From the NCBI GenBank assembly GCA_028683555.1, contig JAQUHN010000013.1, positions 1 through 38,180 of the forward strand: DNA of 38,180 nt, given 5' to 3'. Origin of the DNA: Geobacteraceae bacterium (GTDB lineage: Bacteria > Desulfobacterota > Desulfuromonadia > Geobacterales > Geobacteraceae). The position numbers and the translations under genes are program-made. Below the pieces are notes generated by a model. The model made no database searches, was not told the origin of the DNA, and worked only from the letters and a program-made list of their open reading frames with translations. The number at the start of each line of letters is the position of its first letter. Within the stretch, counting starts at the first letter, position 1. Positions 1-9,515 of this stretch are shown here, one piece after another.

Positions 1-54
1 AAATACCAGGAGCCCGATGGACAGCTGGCCATCATGCTGGAGCGTGCCAGCTGA
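1..54 (+). CDS. possible 3' end of a plus-strand gene (partial)
   Basis: Frame 1 of the plus strand is open from the left edge to a TGA at 52-54 and would encode the last 17 residues of a protein, ending in LERAS. The stretch is GC-richer than the neighbouring polymerase gene, which is what makes a coding tail plausible. It is too short to assign to any family. It could equally be non-coding DNA, or frame 2, which stays open to about 181. If it is real, this gene converges on the polysaccharide locus. Confidence 0.2.
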   Translation, partial: KYQEPDGQLAIMLERAS

Positions 55-95
55 AACTTCGCCCAGAAATGAGGCGATAGATATGGTCATATATC

Positions 96-1376
96 CTAGT
101 CGTCACTATTCCAAAGTCTTTCAGATAAATAACCTAGGCAGCGACCTGACAATAAGAGCAAAAAGTAAGAGTGGGGCGTAAGTGATGGGTTTAAATAGGT
201 GCTGAATCCGGTAAGTGACAATCCCCACAGAATAACAATTGAAGCTGCTGCGGCATCATCATTTCTGGCGCCTGCGAAGTAAGCTTTATAGCCGGGGTAG
301 ATAATAAGCATGCAGTATGACACCAGTATGGGAATTCCACCTATAAAAGCCATCCAAAGGTATGCGTTATCGAAAAAACGGTAGTCCTGGCCACTCCAAT
401 ACCATGTGCCTTTTGGGCCCATTCCCAATAATAAGTCCGAAAAGGAGACTTGTGAAAAAAACTCTACATATTGTCCTGTGCGGCTATCCACAAACGCGCG
501 ATTGCGGAACTCTGTGATAGATTTGATGATATAATCTTCCAGAAACACGCCGGCCACCAGAGTAGCAATCATTAGTATCACGGAAAACACCATGAACTTT
601 CCCGTGACACTACTATCATTATTGTCATAACGTTTGCCTACAAACCAATAGCAGGCCAAGAGAATCATTGACATCAGGAACCATGATCTTGTTTGCGTGT
701 AAATTGTAGTCAGAATAAATACAAAATAGGGTAAAAACCGCAATATCAAGGCAAACCCCTTGCTTTTGTGTGAGCTGACTAGTGTCCATCCGCCAAACCA
801 CATTAACATAACCATGTATCTTACTGGCGCTGAAAGCCAACGATCTTCTACAGTTACCGATGATGTCACAATAGAATAAACAGCCAAAATTGCTGTAATA
901 TATGCAATAAATATGATGACTGGTTCAAGCATCACCCAGACAGACTTGTTCATGCCAGCAAAAATTAGTACACAGGATAACCACACAAAAGGACCCGTAG
1001 CACCGAAAACTTCCATCGAGCTAACGTCCTTGAAATCATATGCAATCAATGCCCAGGTTATGCTGGTTGATATTAGGAGCCAGAAAGCAAAACGCATTGG
1101 CAGACTGAGCTTTTGATATTGTCCTTTAATGCCTGCAAGAATACCACCGCTAATAAGCGTCAGCATCCCTGTTCCATGTAAAATATAATATATGGCTGGT
1201 TTACCGCCTGGGTTTTGAAAATCATCAGAAGGTGAGCTCCCGATCGACATTGCAACAATTACCAATGAGCACCATGAGAAGATAATACCTGCGGTGATAA
1301 GGATAGATATTAATTTATCAGAGGCATTATATTCATCAATGTCACTGATATTCCGACCATAGTAGTCAGTTTTCAT
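96..1376 (-). CDS. O-antigen ligase/polymerase-like membrane protein (Wzy type)
   Basis: This 426-residue protein is almost entirely hydrophobic, with roughly ten to twelve membrane segments. A larger polar loop in the C-terminal third carries arginines and a G-x-G-P-K-G-T stretch (about 322-328 of the upstream-start form). That layout fits the O-antigen ligase/polymerase superfamily, which joins lipid-linked repeat units at the outer face of the inner membrane. I take the ATG at 1376 because AAAGGA lies seven bases before it; an in-frame ATG at 1394 has no clear ribosome site. It follows the flippase gene by a few bases, so the two are probably translated from one message. Whether it acts as polymerase (Wzy) or ligase (WaaL) cannot be told from sequence; position next to the flippase favours polymerase. 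Confidence 0.72.
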   Translation of the reverse strand: MKTDYYGRNISDIDEYNASDKLISILITAGIIFSWCSLVIVAMSIGSSPSDDFQNPGGKPAIYYILHGTGMLTLISGGILAGIKGQYQKLSLPMRFAFWLLISTSITWALIAYDFKDVSSMEVFGATGPFVWLSCVLIFAGMNKSVWVMLEPVIIFIAYITAILAVYSIVTSSVTVEDRWLSAPVRYMVMLMWFGGWTLVSSHKSKGFALILRFLPYFVFILTTIYTQTRSWFLMSMILLACYWFVGKRYDNNDSSVTGKFMVFSVILMIATLVAGVFLEDYIIKSITEFRNRAFVDSRTGQYVEFFSQVSFSDLLLGMGPKGTWYWSGQDYRFFDNAYLWMAFIGGIPILVSYCMLIIYPGYKAYFAGARNDDAAAASIVILWGLSLTGFSTYLNPSLTPHSYFLLLLSGRCLGYLSERLWNSDD

Positions 1377-1401
1377 GGCTTGGTCCTTTGACATTATAGT
1401 C

Positions 1402-2733
1402 TCAATCAGTAATCAATCTTGGCTGTTTTATGAGTCGAATCAATGCAAGTATCAGGAAAAACAGAGCAATTGAATAGCTAGTAAGGTAAGCCATTACAAG
1501 ATTCTTGGCGTTATCTGCAAAGCCAAGAATACATATTGTCACCAGCAAAATAGCGCGAAGGCAGTCTAACGCAAGCATTTGTCGGCTCTTTTCTGCTGCC
1601 CATAACCCCGCACTTGCAATTGTCCACGCAGCACTGACAACGCAGCATAGGGCCATAATTTGAAGAACAGCCGCACCGCCAGCAAATCCCTTCCCATAGA
1701 AGGACATCAGTTGCTCTGAAAAGACGATGAAAATAATAGCGCCGAACATCGTAATAACTAACCCGAGCAATCCAACTCCCATGAGTCCCTTCGTGAAGCT
1801 CCTCCGGTTTCCATCCGCTTCCAGGTTCGCCAAAACGGGGACTGCGACCTGGAAAATGCGCAAGGGGAAAAAAACCAGGACGCTTTGGAAGCGACTGGCT
1901 GCGTTGAACAACGCAAATTCCGCGAGTCCATTCGGACTTCTGGCGAGCAATATTCCAGCCAGCCAGTTGGTAGTATTCATCGCCACTTCGCTTAGCCAAA
2001 CCATTATTGACATGTCAAGAATTCGGCGTTCCTGCAATATGTTTCCGAAATTAATTTTGATGTTATGGAGTTGGCATGCCCTGATGAGTAAAAAATGGCC
2101 AATAATACAATTTAGAACGCTGACCGCAAACAGGGCAACAATACCTCCAACTAATCCCCAATTGTTTATACCCAGGTAAATAGCAGGCAGTAACAGGACT
2201 GCCTGTATCAGGTTCAGGTAGGCGCTTCGGCGAAACGCTTCAAGCCCGGCAAATAATCTAAGTTGCAACAGGCTTATCATTTCAAACAGCACCCAACCGC
2301 TAGCAATTCTGAATTCCATGGCCAGGTCGCCTTTTGGCAGCACCATTTCCGCAAATGATTCAGAAAAAAGAAACATGAGCGTGCCAGTGAGTAGGGCAGA
2401 TATGCCTGTAAACATCAGTGAAAAGGCAATGATTCTGCCAGAACGTTCTCGATCGTTCTTCCGAGAGCTAGCAATATATTTAGTAGCGGAAAGGCCGATG
2501 CCCGCTTGGCCGAAATTCGCCAGCATATAAATGGTGCTCTGCAAAACCGCGAGTTTTCCAAAATCCTGAAGGCCAAGGAGGCGCGCGACAAGGATGCCTA
2601 CCAGAAAACTTGCTCCTTGGCGAAACAGTGAACCGGCAATTACCCAAGTCATTCCTTCGGCAAATCTCTTTCGTAGAGAATTCGACGGTAAATAGATCTT
2701 GAATAAATGTCTTGTTTTTTCAAACCATTTCAT
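1402..2733 (-). CDS. polysaccharide flippase (Wzx/MATE-like, oligosaccharide transporter)
   Basis: The 443-residue product has about 12 to 14 hydrophobic helices and an amphipathic N-terminus (MKWFEKTRHLFKIY) followed by the typical first segment of polysaccharide_synt/RfbX proteins: a G-x-x-x-R-Q-G-A-S-F-L-V-G-I-L-V-A-R-L-L-G pattern at about 35-55. Family members flip undecaprenyl-linked sugar units across the inner membrane. Length matches the family (400-500). The start is supported by GGGAG five bases before the ATG. It lies between the 2-epimerase and the polymerase on the same strand. Substrate specificity cannot be read from sequence. Confidence 0.85.
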   Translation of the reverse strand: MKWFEKTRHLFKIYLPSNSLRKRFAEGMTWVIAGSLFRQGASFLVGILVARLLGLQDFGKLAVLQSTIYMLANFGQAGIGLSATKYIASSRKNDRERSGRIIAFSLMFTGISALLTGTLMFLFSESFAEMVLPKGDLAMEFRIASGWVLFEMISLLQLRLFAGLEAFRRSAYLNLIQAVLLLPAIYLGINNWGLVGGIVALFAVSVLNCIIGHFLLIRACQLHNIKINFGNILQERRILDMSIMVWLSEVAMNTTNWLAGILLARSPNGLAEFALFNAASRFQSVLVFFPLRIFQVAVPVLANLEADGNRRSFTKGLMGVGLLGLVITMFGAIIFIVFSEQLMSFYGKGFAGGAAVLQIMALCCVVSAAWTIASAGLWAAEKSRQMLALDCLRAILLVTICILGFADNAKNLVMAYLTSYSIALFFLILALIRLIKQPRLITD

Positions 2734-2804
2734 GTAACTCCCAAAAAAATTTAAAAATCATTTGCTGGATATGCCAACTTCCTGGTCGAACAGATTACCC
2801 TTCG

Positions 2805-3914
2805 TTATAGCCTGTCAAGGTATCTTTCAAGCTCCTGCACTATTTTTTGTGAAGCCCGGCCGTCACCATACTCATCTATGTTAAGCCGTGTACCTGAGAA
2901 AAAAAGGGATGCTCGTATCGGCTCATTGATGCCCTCAATACTGTCAACATCCGCCAGAACATTCCAATGGGCTTCCAACGTTTCGACCCACTCAGTTTCA
3001 TCTCTGAGCGTCACACAAGGGACTCGGCAAAAATAGGCTTCCTTTTGCACTCCTCCGGAATCAGTGATAATCAGCGATGCATTTTTTTCATAATAAAGCA
3101 TATCCAAAAATCCTAAAGGTTCAGTTACGGAAAGCCCTTGTAGACGATCTTCCAAAGCAAAGTAATGGATCATTTTGCGTGTTCTCGGGTGCAGAGGCAT
3201 AACCACCGGCAAATCGCGCGACACTTTTTGTAATGCGAGGAGTATGTTCGATAGGCGTTGCCGATTATCCGTGTTCTCAGCCCTATGAACGGTTGCCAAA
3301 ACATACCCTTTTTTATTAATTTCCAGACGATTATGTGAAATTCCCCTTTCTTCAGCCTTTTTCGAGAACTCCAAAGCCGCGTCAAACATTACATCTCCGC
3401 AATAAAAGACGTTTTCCTTTATACCTTCATTGTTAAGATTAAGTACGGCTCTTTTTGTCGGGCAGAACAGTAGCTCCGAAATGTGATCGGCAACGATTCG
3501 GTTGATTTCCTCTGGCATCCTTCTGTTAAACGACCTTAAACCTGCCTCGACATGAGCAATCGGAATGTGTAACTTTGATGCGGTTAATGCTCCAGCCAGG
3601 GTCGAATTGGTATCTCCGTATACGATAATCAGCTGTGGCCTTTCTTTTGTCAAAACAGTTTCAAAGCGTTCCATGATTTTCGCAGTTTGCTCCGCATGAC
3701 TTCCACTTCCAGTTCCAAGATTATAAGCAGGAGGATTCATGTCCAATTCGTCAAAAAAAGTCTCGGACATGTTCCTGTCATAATGCTGGCCGGTATGAAC
3801 CAGGACCTCATGGTATTTAGAATATTTTCTCAATGCATGGGATACTGGTGCGGATTTGATAAATTGCGGCCTTGCTCCGACTACCGTTATGATTTTCTCG
3901 TTGTTCGTTGCCAT
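2805..3914 (-). CDS. wecB: non-hydrolysing UDP-N-acetylglucosamine 2-epimerase family (WecB or WbpI)
   Basis: The 369-residue product carries the landmarks of the family: GARPQFIK at 13-20, HTGQHYD at 40-46, GDTNS at 100-104, HVEAGLRS at 121-128, PEEINR at 134-139, TVHRAEN at 208-214, LHPRTR at 241-246 and a DSGGVQKEA motif further on. These enzymes invert C2 of UDP-GlcNAc to give UDP-ManNAc (WecB), or do the same on UDP-2,3-diacetamido-glucuronic acid (WbpI). Full length. The next two genes upstream encode a WbpE-like aminotransferase and a fused WbpB/WbpD-like protein, so the WbpI substrate is a real alternative. The family call is firm; the exact substrate is inference. Confidence 0.88.
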   Translation of the reverse strand: MATNNEKIITVVGARPQFIKSAPVSHALRKYSKYHEVLVHTGQHYDRNMSETFFDELDMNPPAYNLGTGSGSHAEQTAKIMERFETVLTKERPQLIIVYGDTNSTLAGALTASKLHIPIAHVEAGLRSFNRRMPEEINRIVADHISELLFCPTKRAVLNLNNEGIKENVFYCGDVMFDAALEFSKKAEERGISHNRLEINKKGYVLATVHRAENTDNRQRLSNILLALQKVSRDLPVVMPLHPRTRKMIHYFALEDRLQGLSVTEPLGFLDMLYYEKNASLIITDSGGVQKEAYFCRVPCVTLRDETEWVETLEAHWNVLADVDSIEGINEPIRASLFFSGTRLNIDEYGDGRASQKIVQELERYLDRL

Positions 3915-3938
3915 AATTTTCTCTGTTACTGGTGGATT

Positions 3939-5066
3939 CTATTTTATTGCGTTGACTATTTTTATCTGCTCCTCCCGTTCCAGGTATGGGTGCATAGGAA
4001 GACTGAATATTCTCTCAGACACGCTTTCCGAAACCGGAAAGTCTCCCTTGCGGTAGCCTAGGTGTGATAGCGCAGTTTGCAAGTGGAGTGGCTTCGGATA
4101 ATAGACTGCAAAGGGAATCCCTGCCTCTTTAAGTCTTTCTATGAAATACTCCCGTTTGTCGGTAAGCACAGAGTATTGAGCCCAGGCCGATCTGAAACCC
4201 TCAGGTATGCGAGGAACTTTCACGAAATCGGCTAGCGTCTCTGAATAAAAACCGGCAATTTCCTGTCGTCTGGCTAACTCTGAGGCGAAAACCTCAAGCT
4301 TCCCGAGAAGAACGGCTGCCTGAATTGTGTCAAGCCTGCCGTTTATGCCAATGCGGATATTGTCGTATTTATATATTCCTTTTCCATGCTCTCGTAAGGA
4401 GCGCAACTGCTCCGCCAGAGCTTCATCATCGGTAAATATGGCACCACCATCTCCGTAGCATCCCAATGGCTTTGCCGGAAAGAAACTTGTGGCGGCCATG
4501 TCGGTCAAGCTGCCGACTCTTTTCCCTCCTAAAGTCCCACCAAAACTCTGCGCCGCGTCTTCCAAGATGACGAGGTCATACTGTCTTCCGATCCGGTTTA
4601 TTTGCTCGTATTTCGAAGGAAGGCCGAAAAGATCAACCGCAATAACTGCCTTGGGATTCAGCCTTTTCGAAATTCCTGGAACCGGTTGAATACCTTTCTG
4701 CATGTCGCAAATTGCCTCTTCCAGTTTATTGGGATCGATGTTGAAAGTATCTTCTTCGATATCGACGAAAATAGGAGTCGCTCCGACAAAGGATATCACC
4801 TCGGCTGTCGCAAAGAAGGTGAATGGCGTCGTAAATACAGCATCCCCAGGACCGATTCCAAAAGCCATTAAGCCCATAAGAAGTGCATCCGTGCCGCTTG
4901 AACATGAAACACAGAAGTTACATCCGACAAAAGAAGAAAGGTGTTCCTCTAACTCTGCTATTTCCGGACCCATTATGAATTTCTGGTGTCGCAAAACGGC
5001 GTTGATTCGATTTTGTATCGATGGTTCGATTAGTTCGTATTGCTTTTTAAGATCGAAAAACTCCAT
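3939..5066 (-). CDS. DegT/DnrJ/EryC1/StrS aminotransferase (WbpE-like), set A
   Basis: This 375-residue PLP-dependent sugar aminotransferase has SGTDALLMGL at 57-66, the PLP-ring aspartate in LEDAAQSFGG (Asp170) and the Schiff-base lysine in FFPAKPLGCYGDGG (Lys199). Enzymes of this class transfer an amino group from glutamate to a keto-sugar nucleotide. GAGGTGAT stands ahead of the ATG. It is flanked by the 2-epimerase downstream and by the dehydrogenase-acetyltransferase fusion upstream, which together match the WbpB-E-D-I route to UDP-2,3-diacetamido uronic acids; 3-amination of the oxidised sugar is therefore the likely step. A second, divergent aminotransferase of the same family lies at 14555-15661. 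Confidence 0.88.
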   Translation of the reverse strand: MEFFDLKKQYELIEPSIQNRINAVLRHQKFIMGPEIAELEEHLSSFVGCNFCVSCSSGTDALLMGLMAFGIGPGDAVFTTPFTFFATAEVISFVGATPIFVDIEEDTFNIDPNKLEEAICDMQKGIQPVPGISKRLNPKAVIAVDLFGLPSKYEQINRIGRQYDLVILEDAAQSFGGTLGGKRVGSLTDMAATSFFPAKPLGCYGDGGAIFTDDEALAEQLRSLREHGKGIYKYDNIRIGINGRLDTIQAAVLLGKLEVFASELARRQEIAGFYSETLADFVKVPRIPEGFRSAWAQYSVLTDKREYFIERLKEAGIPFAVYYPKPLHLQTALSHLGYRKGDFPVSESVSERIFSLPMHPYLEREEQIKIVNAIK

Positions 5067-5117
5067 GTGATCACCTCACAGCAATTTGAACGATTTGTTG
5101 CATCATTATCCATCCTG

Positions 5118-6776
5118 TTAGTTGGGTTTTCTTTTTAACTCGTCATATGTGATGCTGCCAACCGACATTTCAGCAGGCAGGCTGGCTTCTTCATCAAGAT
5201 CCAGACATCTGAGCAATCCCTCTTCTAGCTCTTTGTATCTTAATCCACTTTCCGGGCAGACCATGATTCCTTCGCTATCGGGCGTCGACAGTTTTATCCC
5301 ATGCCTGCTCATCCATCCCTTCTGCCGTGCGGGCGTGCCTACCATCAAAGCGTAGTCAGCAACATCTTTTGTGACAACTGCTCCCGCAGCAATAAATGCA
5401 TAGCGACCGATAGTGATGCCACAAACGATGGTTGCATTCGCTCCAATAGATGCTCCTTTTTTTATAAATGTTTTTTCATATAATGATCGGCGAACAACTT
5501 GAGATCGAGGATTTGTAACATTTGTTAGCACGCAGGAGGGGCCCAGAAAAACGTCATCCTCTATATCACAGCCTGTATATACAGATACATTGTTTTGAAT
5601 TTTAACGTTGTTGCCAATCTTTACGTCACTTCCGATATGCACATTTTGTCCAAGGCTGCACTTGTTTCCAATGTGGGCTCCCTTCATTACATGTGAAAAG
5701 TGCCATATTTTCGAGCCGTATCCGATATGGCAAGAGTCGTCGATAATGGCTGATGGGTGAGCGTAGTACGACAAGTGTCTGTTGGTGAGCGGCGTTTTCT
5801 TCTCTTCGCGCAAACCGTTCTCCAGCGATTTCTGGGCATGATCCAATACCTCCAATACCTTATATCCTTCATTGCCGTCAGTTATTGGCGTTTCTCGAAG
5901 GTCAATGCATCTCAGGAAATGCAAACATTCTTCATGTAGAGGCTCTTTTTCTTCCGTGGGAACAAATTCAGGATCCCCTTTGGTAGGTACCGGCATGTTC
6001 ATCTCCCACTTTATTGTGTGGGAATATATAGTGAGTTTTTTACCCCAGGGTTGGGTGTCCTCAAATAGGGCCATTTTTTTGTCGCCGATAACAATTAATT
6101 TCTGTTCCTTGAAAGGGTGGAGCCAAGAAACTAATATGTGACCGTTTACACCACTGGGAAAAGAAAGGTGGGTTGTTGTTACATCTGCCAGATGCTTGTG
6201 AAGATAACTGTGACCAACTGCACTCACATTTTCAGGCGCTTCATTGCATAGTGCCAGCATCATGGAAATATCATGTGGTGCAAAGCTCCATAACGCATTT
6301 TCTTCCCGGCGGATTTTTCCCAAGCTGAGTCGGTTCGAATAGATGTATTCGATTCGGCCAAGGTCACCGTTGTCGACAAGTTCCTTTAGTTTACAAAAAG
6401 CCGGATGATAGCGAAGCAAGTGCCCTACCATCAAAATTCGATCTCCCTCCGACGCCAACCTGATTAGTTCTCTTGCATCGTCAAGTTCCAGTGCCAAAGG
6501 TTTCTCAACAAAGACATCTTTCCCTGCCAGCAGGGCTTTTCTTGCGCACTCATAGTGTTGTTCGGCCGGCAAGGCAATTACAACCGCCTTCACATCGTCA
6601 GTAGCAAGTACTTCGTCTATTTTGTGGAAGACTCTTATGTTGGGATATTCATTCTTGGTGGCATTCAATGCTTCGGTGTTTGTATCGCAAACCGAATGCA
6701 ACACGCCAAGATTATTATAGATTCTGATGAGGTTTTTTCCCCAGTAACCAGCGCCGACAACCGCTATCTTCTCCAT
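5118..6776 (-). CDS. fused Gfo/Idh/MocA oxidoreductase and left-handed beta-helix N-acetyltransferase (WbpB-WbpD fusion)
   Basis: The 552-residue protein joins two enzymes. Residues 1 to about 325 form an NAD-dependent sugar dehydrogenase (GAGYWG at 8-13, EKP at 91-93, APHD at 166-169). After a short linker, residues about 338-485 are a hexapeptide-repeat acyltransferase with many I-G-x-x-(V/C) turns and the VVTKDV...GTPARQKGW ending typical of WbpD-like N-acetyltransferases. A tail at 507-550 contains a CPESGLRY stretch like the remnant zinc-ribbon tail of WbpD proteins. By family knowledge it would oxidise C3 of a UDP-hexuronate and acetylate the amine that the neighbouring aminotransferase adds. 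GGGAGGG precedes the ATG. The same two activities occur as separate genes at 18363 and 17804. Confidence 0.87.
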   Translation of the reverse strand: MEKIAVVGAGYWGKNLIRIYNNLGVLHSVCDTNTEALNATKNEYPNIRVFHKIDEVLATDDVKAVVIALPAEQHYECARKALLAGKDVFVEKPLALELDDARELIRLASEGDRILMVGHLLRYHPAFCKLKELVDNGDLGRIEYIYSNRLSLGKIRREENALWSFAPHDISMMLALCNEAPENVSAVGHSYLHKHLADVTTTHLSFPSGVNGHILVSWLHPFKEQKLIVIGDKKMALFEDTQPWGKKLTIYSHTIKWEMNMPVPTKGDPEFVPTEEKEPLHEECLHFLRCIDLRETPITDGNEGYKVLEVLDHAQKSLENGLREEKKTPLTNRHLSYYAHPSAIIDDSCHIGYGSKIWHFSHVMKGAHIGNKCSLGQNVHIGSDVKIGNNVKIQNNVSVYTGCDIEDDVFLGPSCVLTNVTNPRSQVVRRSLYEKTFIKKGASIGANATIVCGITIGRYAFIAAGAVVTKDVADYALMVGTPARQKGWMSRHGIKLSTPDSEGIMVCPESGLRYKELEEGLLRCLDLDEEASLPAEMSVGSITYDELKRKPN

Positions 6777-6845
6777 AATCCCTCCCTGATCTGATATTGC
6801 CTGAGTCGATTGTGGATTCTTGAAGCAGGTTTTTTTTATGTAGAT

Positions 6846-7997
6846 TTAATCCCTTTCAATTATCTCTCTATACCTTTTGGCCATCACATCCCAGCTAAAG
6901 ACTTTAAAATGCTCATAAGCTGTTGCAGCCATTATTTGTAAGAGGTCTTTGTTTGCATAGGCAAATTCTATCTTATGACTTAACTCATCGACATTTCCCG
7001 ACTCGAAAAACAGTATGTGCTCATCGCTGAAATATGCTTTTGTAGTTTCTAGGTCGCTGCTTATTACCGGTATTTTCAGAAATACATATTCTGCTAGCTT
7101 GTTTGAAAAAGAGAGGTCCAAGAAGATGTCCTTCCGCGTGGCCAAAATCGCAAGATCCATTTCCGAAAGCGCCTCCAGTATTTGATCATGCTGAAAAAGG
7201 CCATGGAAAAGGACGTGCTTTTCCATATTCAATTTTGCAGTCAACTGCTTAAGCAGGGGAAGACTTTCGCCGACGCCAAAAATATGAAAATACATATCCG
7301 GACACTTTCTGCAAGCTTTCGCAAAGCTTTCAATCGCGGTATCTAACGAGTAAATATCAGTCAGGGTGCCGTGATAAACACAATTGAAATCCTTGTGGGT
7401 CCGCTTCAAGTTATCTTTCGTCATAGATGTGCTAATTGTGTTCATAATTATTGTAACGGGTTTGCCGGGTATTGCCCTCTTCTGGAAAATGCGTTTAATA
7501 GGCTCGTTGACCGTGATGACTTCGTCAGCAAACTTTAGGCATATTCTCTCCAAGAAAAGCAACAGACGGATTATTGGATGGCCGGGCGTTGTTCCAAACT
7601 TGGATATGAAGAATTCAGGCATGATCTCATGCATGTCCAATACGATTTTTCGGCCTTTGAGCTTCTGGATCAGCGTGGAGAATACAAGAAAATCAGGAAG
7701 CGTATTTACATGTACAACATCATACTTTTCCGATAAATCCAATAAGTTGAGCTTGAAAAAAGTAAGCATGAAGAATGCTGCATACTCGAACATGTAACGA
7801 AACTTTCCTGATCTTTTCTTGGGAAACCCTATCCGATAGATTTTAATTCCCTCCACAACTTCCTGTTTCGGGTCGTTGGGATAACGCAACGCAATCACAG
7901 AAACAGTGTGGCCGTGAGAAACAAGCGACAATGCCTCTTTTCTGACACGAACATCCGGATAAGCCGATTGCACTATCATACAAACGTTTTTAGCCAT
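6846..7997 (-). CDS. glycosyltransferase family 4
   Basis: This 383-residue GT-B glycosyltransferase has an N-terminal acceptor domain (an R-V-R-K-E-A-L-S-L motif near 20, then VVHVNTLPDF near 95) and a C-terminal donor domain with NCVYHGTL, FHGLFQHDQI and FSNKLAEYVFLKIPVISSD, the region that carries the family glutamates. Such enzymes transfer a sugar from a nucleotide donor to the growing lipid-linked unit. The ATG at 7997 is preferred over the upstream TTG because GGGGAT precedes it. It is the only conventional glycosyltransferase in the window apart from the initiating sugar transferase, so other transferases for this polymer must lie outside. Donor sugar unknown. Confidence 0.85.
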   Translation of the reverse strand: MAKNVCMIVQSAYPDVRVRKEALSLVSHGHTVSVIALRYPNDPKQEVVEGIKIYRIGFPKKRSGKFRYMFEYAAFFMLTFFKLNLLDLSEKYDVVHVNTLPDFLVFSTLIQKLKGRKIVLDMHEIMPEFFISKFGTTPGHPIIRLLLFLERICLKFADEVITVNEPIKRIFQKRAIPGKPVTIIMNTISTSMTKDNLKRTHKDFNCVYHGTLTDIYSLDTAIESFAKACRKCPDMYFHIFGVGESLPLLKQLTAKLNMEKHVLFHGLFQHDQILEALSEMDLAILATRKDIFLDLSFSNKLAEYVFLKIPVISSDLETTKAYFSDEHILFFESGNVDELSHKIEFAYANKDLLQIMAATAYEHFKVFSWDVMAKRYREIIERD

Positions 7998-8406
7998 AAC
8001 GATCCCCAAAGAGCAAGCGGCATGCTAGTCTATAGTCAAGAGATAACTCTTGGCTCTGACTCAACCAATTTACATATGCTTAAAGCTGTTTTGAAAAGTA
8101 TAATATGTAAGTTAAAGTTGTTACCTATGGTAGTATGCCACCTTATGCAACTTTTAGTAACTGACATTGACTATTTTGATATCTAGATAACATACATAAT
8201 CTTTACTTAACTAATGATAGTGGTTTACAAGTAAGATCAGAAATATGTGCCTGAGCCATTATTGCTCAAAGTTCATGTTTTGTAATGCTTCCGAGAAAAA
8301 AGTTCTTGGGCAATAATTTCAGTTTGAACTTTCCACATCACAAAGGTTAGCCAGTGGCAAGGACATGGCACTAGTTATTAAATAGGGGTAGAGAGCGGAT
8401 GTGGGA
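7998..8406. other. 409-base intergenic region without a gene
   Basis: AT-rich gap between the deacetylase gene and the glycosyltransferase gene, both on the minus strand. No coding frame with a ribosome site was found. A near-perfect palindrome at 8034-8055 (core CAAGAG-ATAA-CTCTTG) lies about 37 bases ahead of the glycosyltransferase start and would be in its leader. A weak inverted repeat ATTATTGC / GCAATAAT lies near 8258-8317. A promoter for the downstream genes probably sits here, but I cannot point to a convincing one. Confidence 0.5.
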
Positions 8407-9345
8407 CTATGTGTTCGAACCCTCTCTCAAGGGCCTGCTTTCCCAAAAACTTGCAACCTCCTTTGGAAGTGCATGCCAGTAAAACCCTTCATAGTTGGAT
8501 TTGACATAATCAAGAAATTCCTCGTAGAAACGTGACGGATATTCCTCGTCACTTGATTGCCCTGTTTCAAAGTACATGTAGTCAGGATGTGAGTTTACGA
8601 GCGCCATACCTCCTTTTCGGAAAATCCAGTCCAACTTTTTTTTCCATATATTGATGTTCTTTTCTTTCATCAAAATGAAAAGGGTAAAATCCTGGGGAAG
8701 GGTATAGGGCAATTCTATGTATCCACGACGCCCAGTGTCTTTCCGGAAAAGGTATGGGAAAATCGTTCCCGCACCGTCAGGTTGAGGTTCGAATGGGTCT
8801 GTATCGAAAGTAGATGAATCGTATCTGATGTCCAAGTGCTGGATCCATTCCAGGTTATGATACATTGAGGGGGCGCGGAACCCGGCAGCTTTCCATGTGT
8901 CGAGGTAGTGGTTGATTTTATCTGCTTGTTCCATAAAAGCACTCTTGGACCTGAACATGTTTCCATTATGCTTCAGGCCATGAACACCTACTTCAAATCC
9001 ATGTTCTACTAGATAATCCCGGAGTGTTTCGTCGAGTACATAGTCTTCCGGGACAAAATTGAACGATGATCGAAAGCCCAGTTTTTCCTCCAGATTGATG
9101 AGTTGTCGGCACTTTTGCAGTCCTTTTTGAGTATCAACATCGTGTGTAAGCACGAAAGCGAATTGTTTTCCATCCGGCCATCCGGTCCACTGAACGGGGG
9201 GTGCCGCTGCACTTTCCAGGATAGGCCACCGAAAACTATTGAACAGTTTCAGTTCCATGACATATTTTCTTCTTAAGAAGAGCAGCCATTTTCTTGAAAT
9301 GAACGGCTTTAGGCTGTAATAGATATTTTGAAATATTTCATTCAT
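8407..9345 (-). CDS. NodB-homology polysaccharide deacetylase-like protein
   Basis: The 312-residue product shows the three NodB landmarks in modified form: THDVD at 67-71 (motif 1, metal-binding aspartate), HGLKH at 122-126 (motif 2, two metal-binding histidines) and GFRAPSMY at 156-163 (motif 3). Family members remove N- or O-acetyl groups from sugars. There is no obvious signal peptide; an N-terminal basic/hydrophobic stretch (about 12-25) may bind the membrane. CAGGA precedes the ATG. Motif 1 is THDVD, not TFDDG, as in a subgroup often found in capsule and exopolysaccharide loci. In this setting it may de-acetylate the polymer or a lipid-linked intermediate; the substrate is not known. 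Confidence 0.78.
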   Translation of the reverse strand: MNEIFQNIYYSLKPFISRKWLLFLRRKYVMELKLFNSFRWPILESAAAPPVQWTGWPDGKQFAFVLTHDVDTQKGLQKCRQLINLEEKLGFRSSFNFVPEDYVLDETLRDYLVEHGFEVGVHGLKHNGNMFRSKSAFMEQADKINHYLDTWKAAGFRAPSMYHNLEWIQHLDIRYDSSTFDTDPFEPQPDGAGTIFPYLFRKDTGRRGYIELPYTLPQDFTLFILMKEKNINIWKKKLDWIFRKGGMALVNSHPDYMYFETGQSSDEEYPSRFYEEFLDYVKSNYEGFYWHALPKEVASFWESRPLREGSNT

Positions 9346-9515
9346 ATGATTTCCTGAAACATGTCAACAGATAAGTTAAATGATAATTACAGTAATGAAT
9401 TTGCCGAGGTATGGTATTGATGTAATAAGATGATGACATTCAATAGAAAGAAGCATTTTTATAAAACATTAACTATAAAACACGTCCTGGCAGGTAAAAT
9501 ATAAATAAACTGTTA

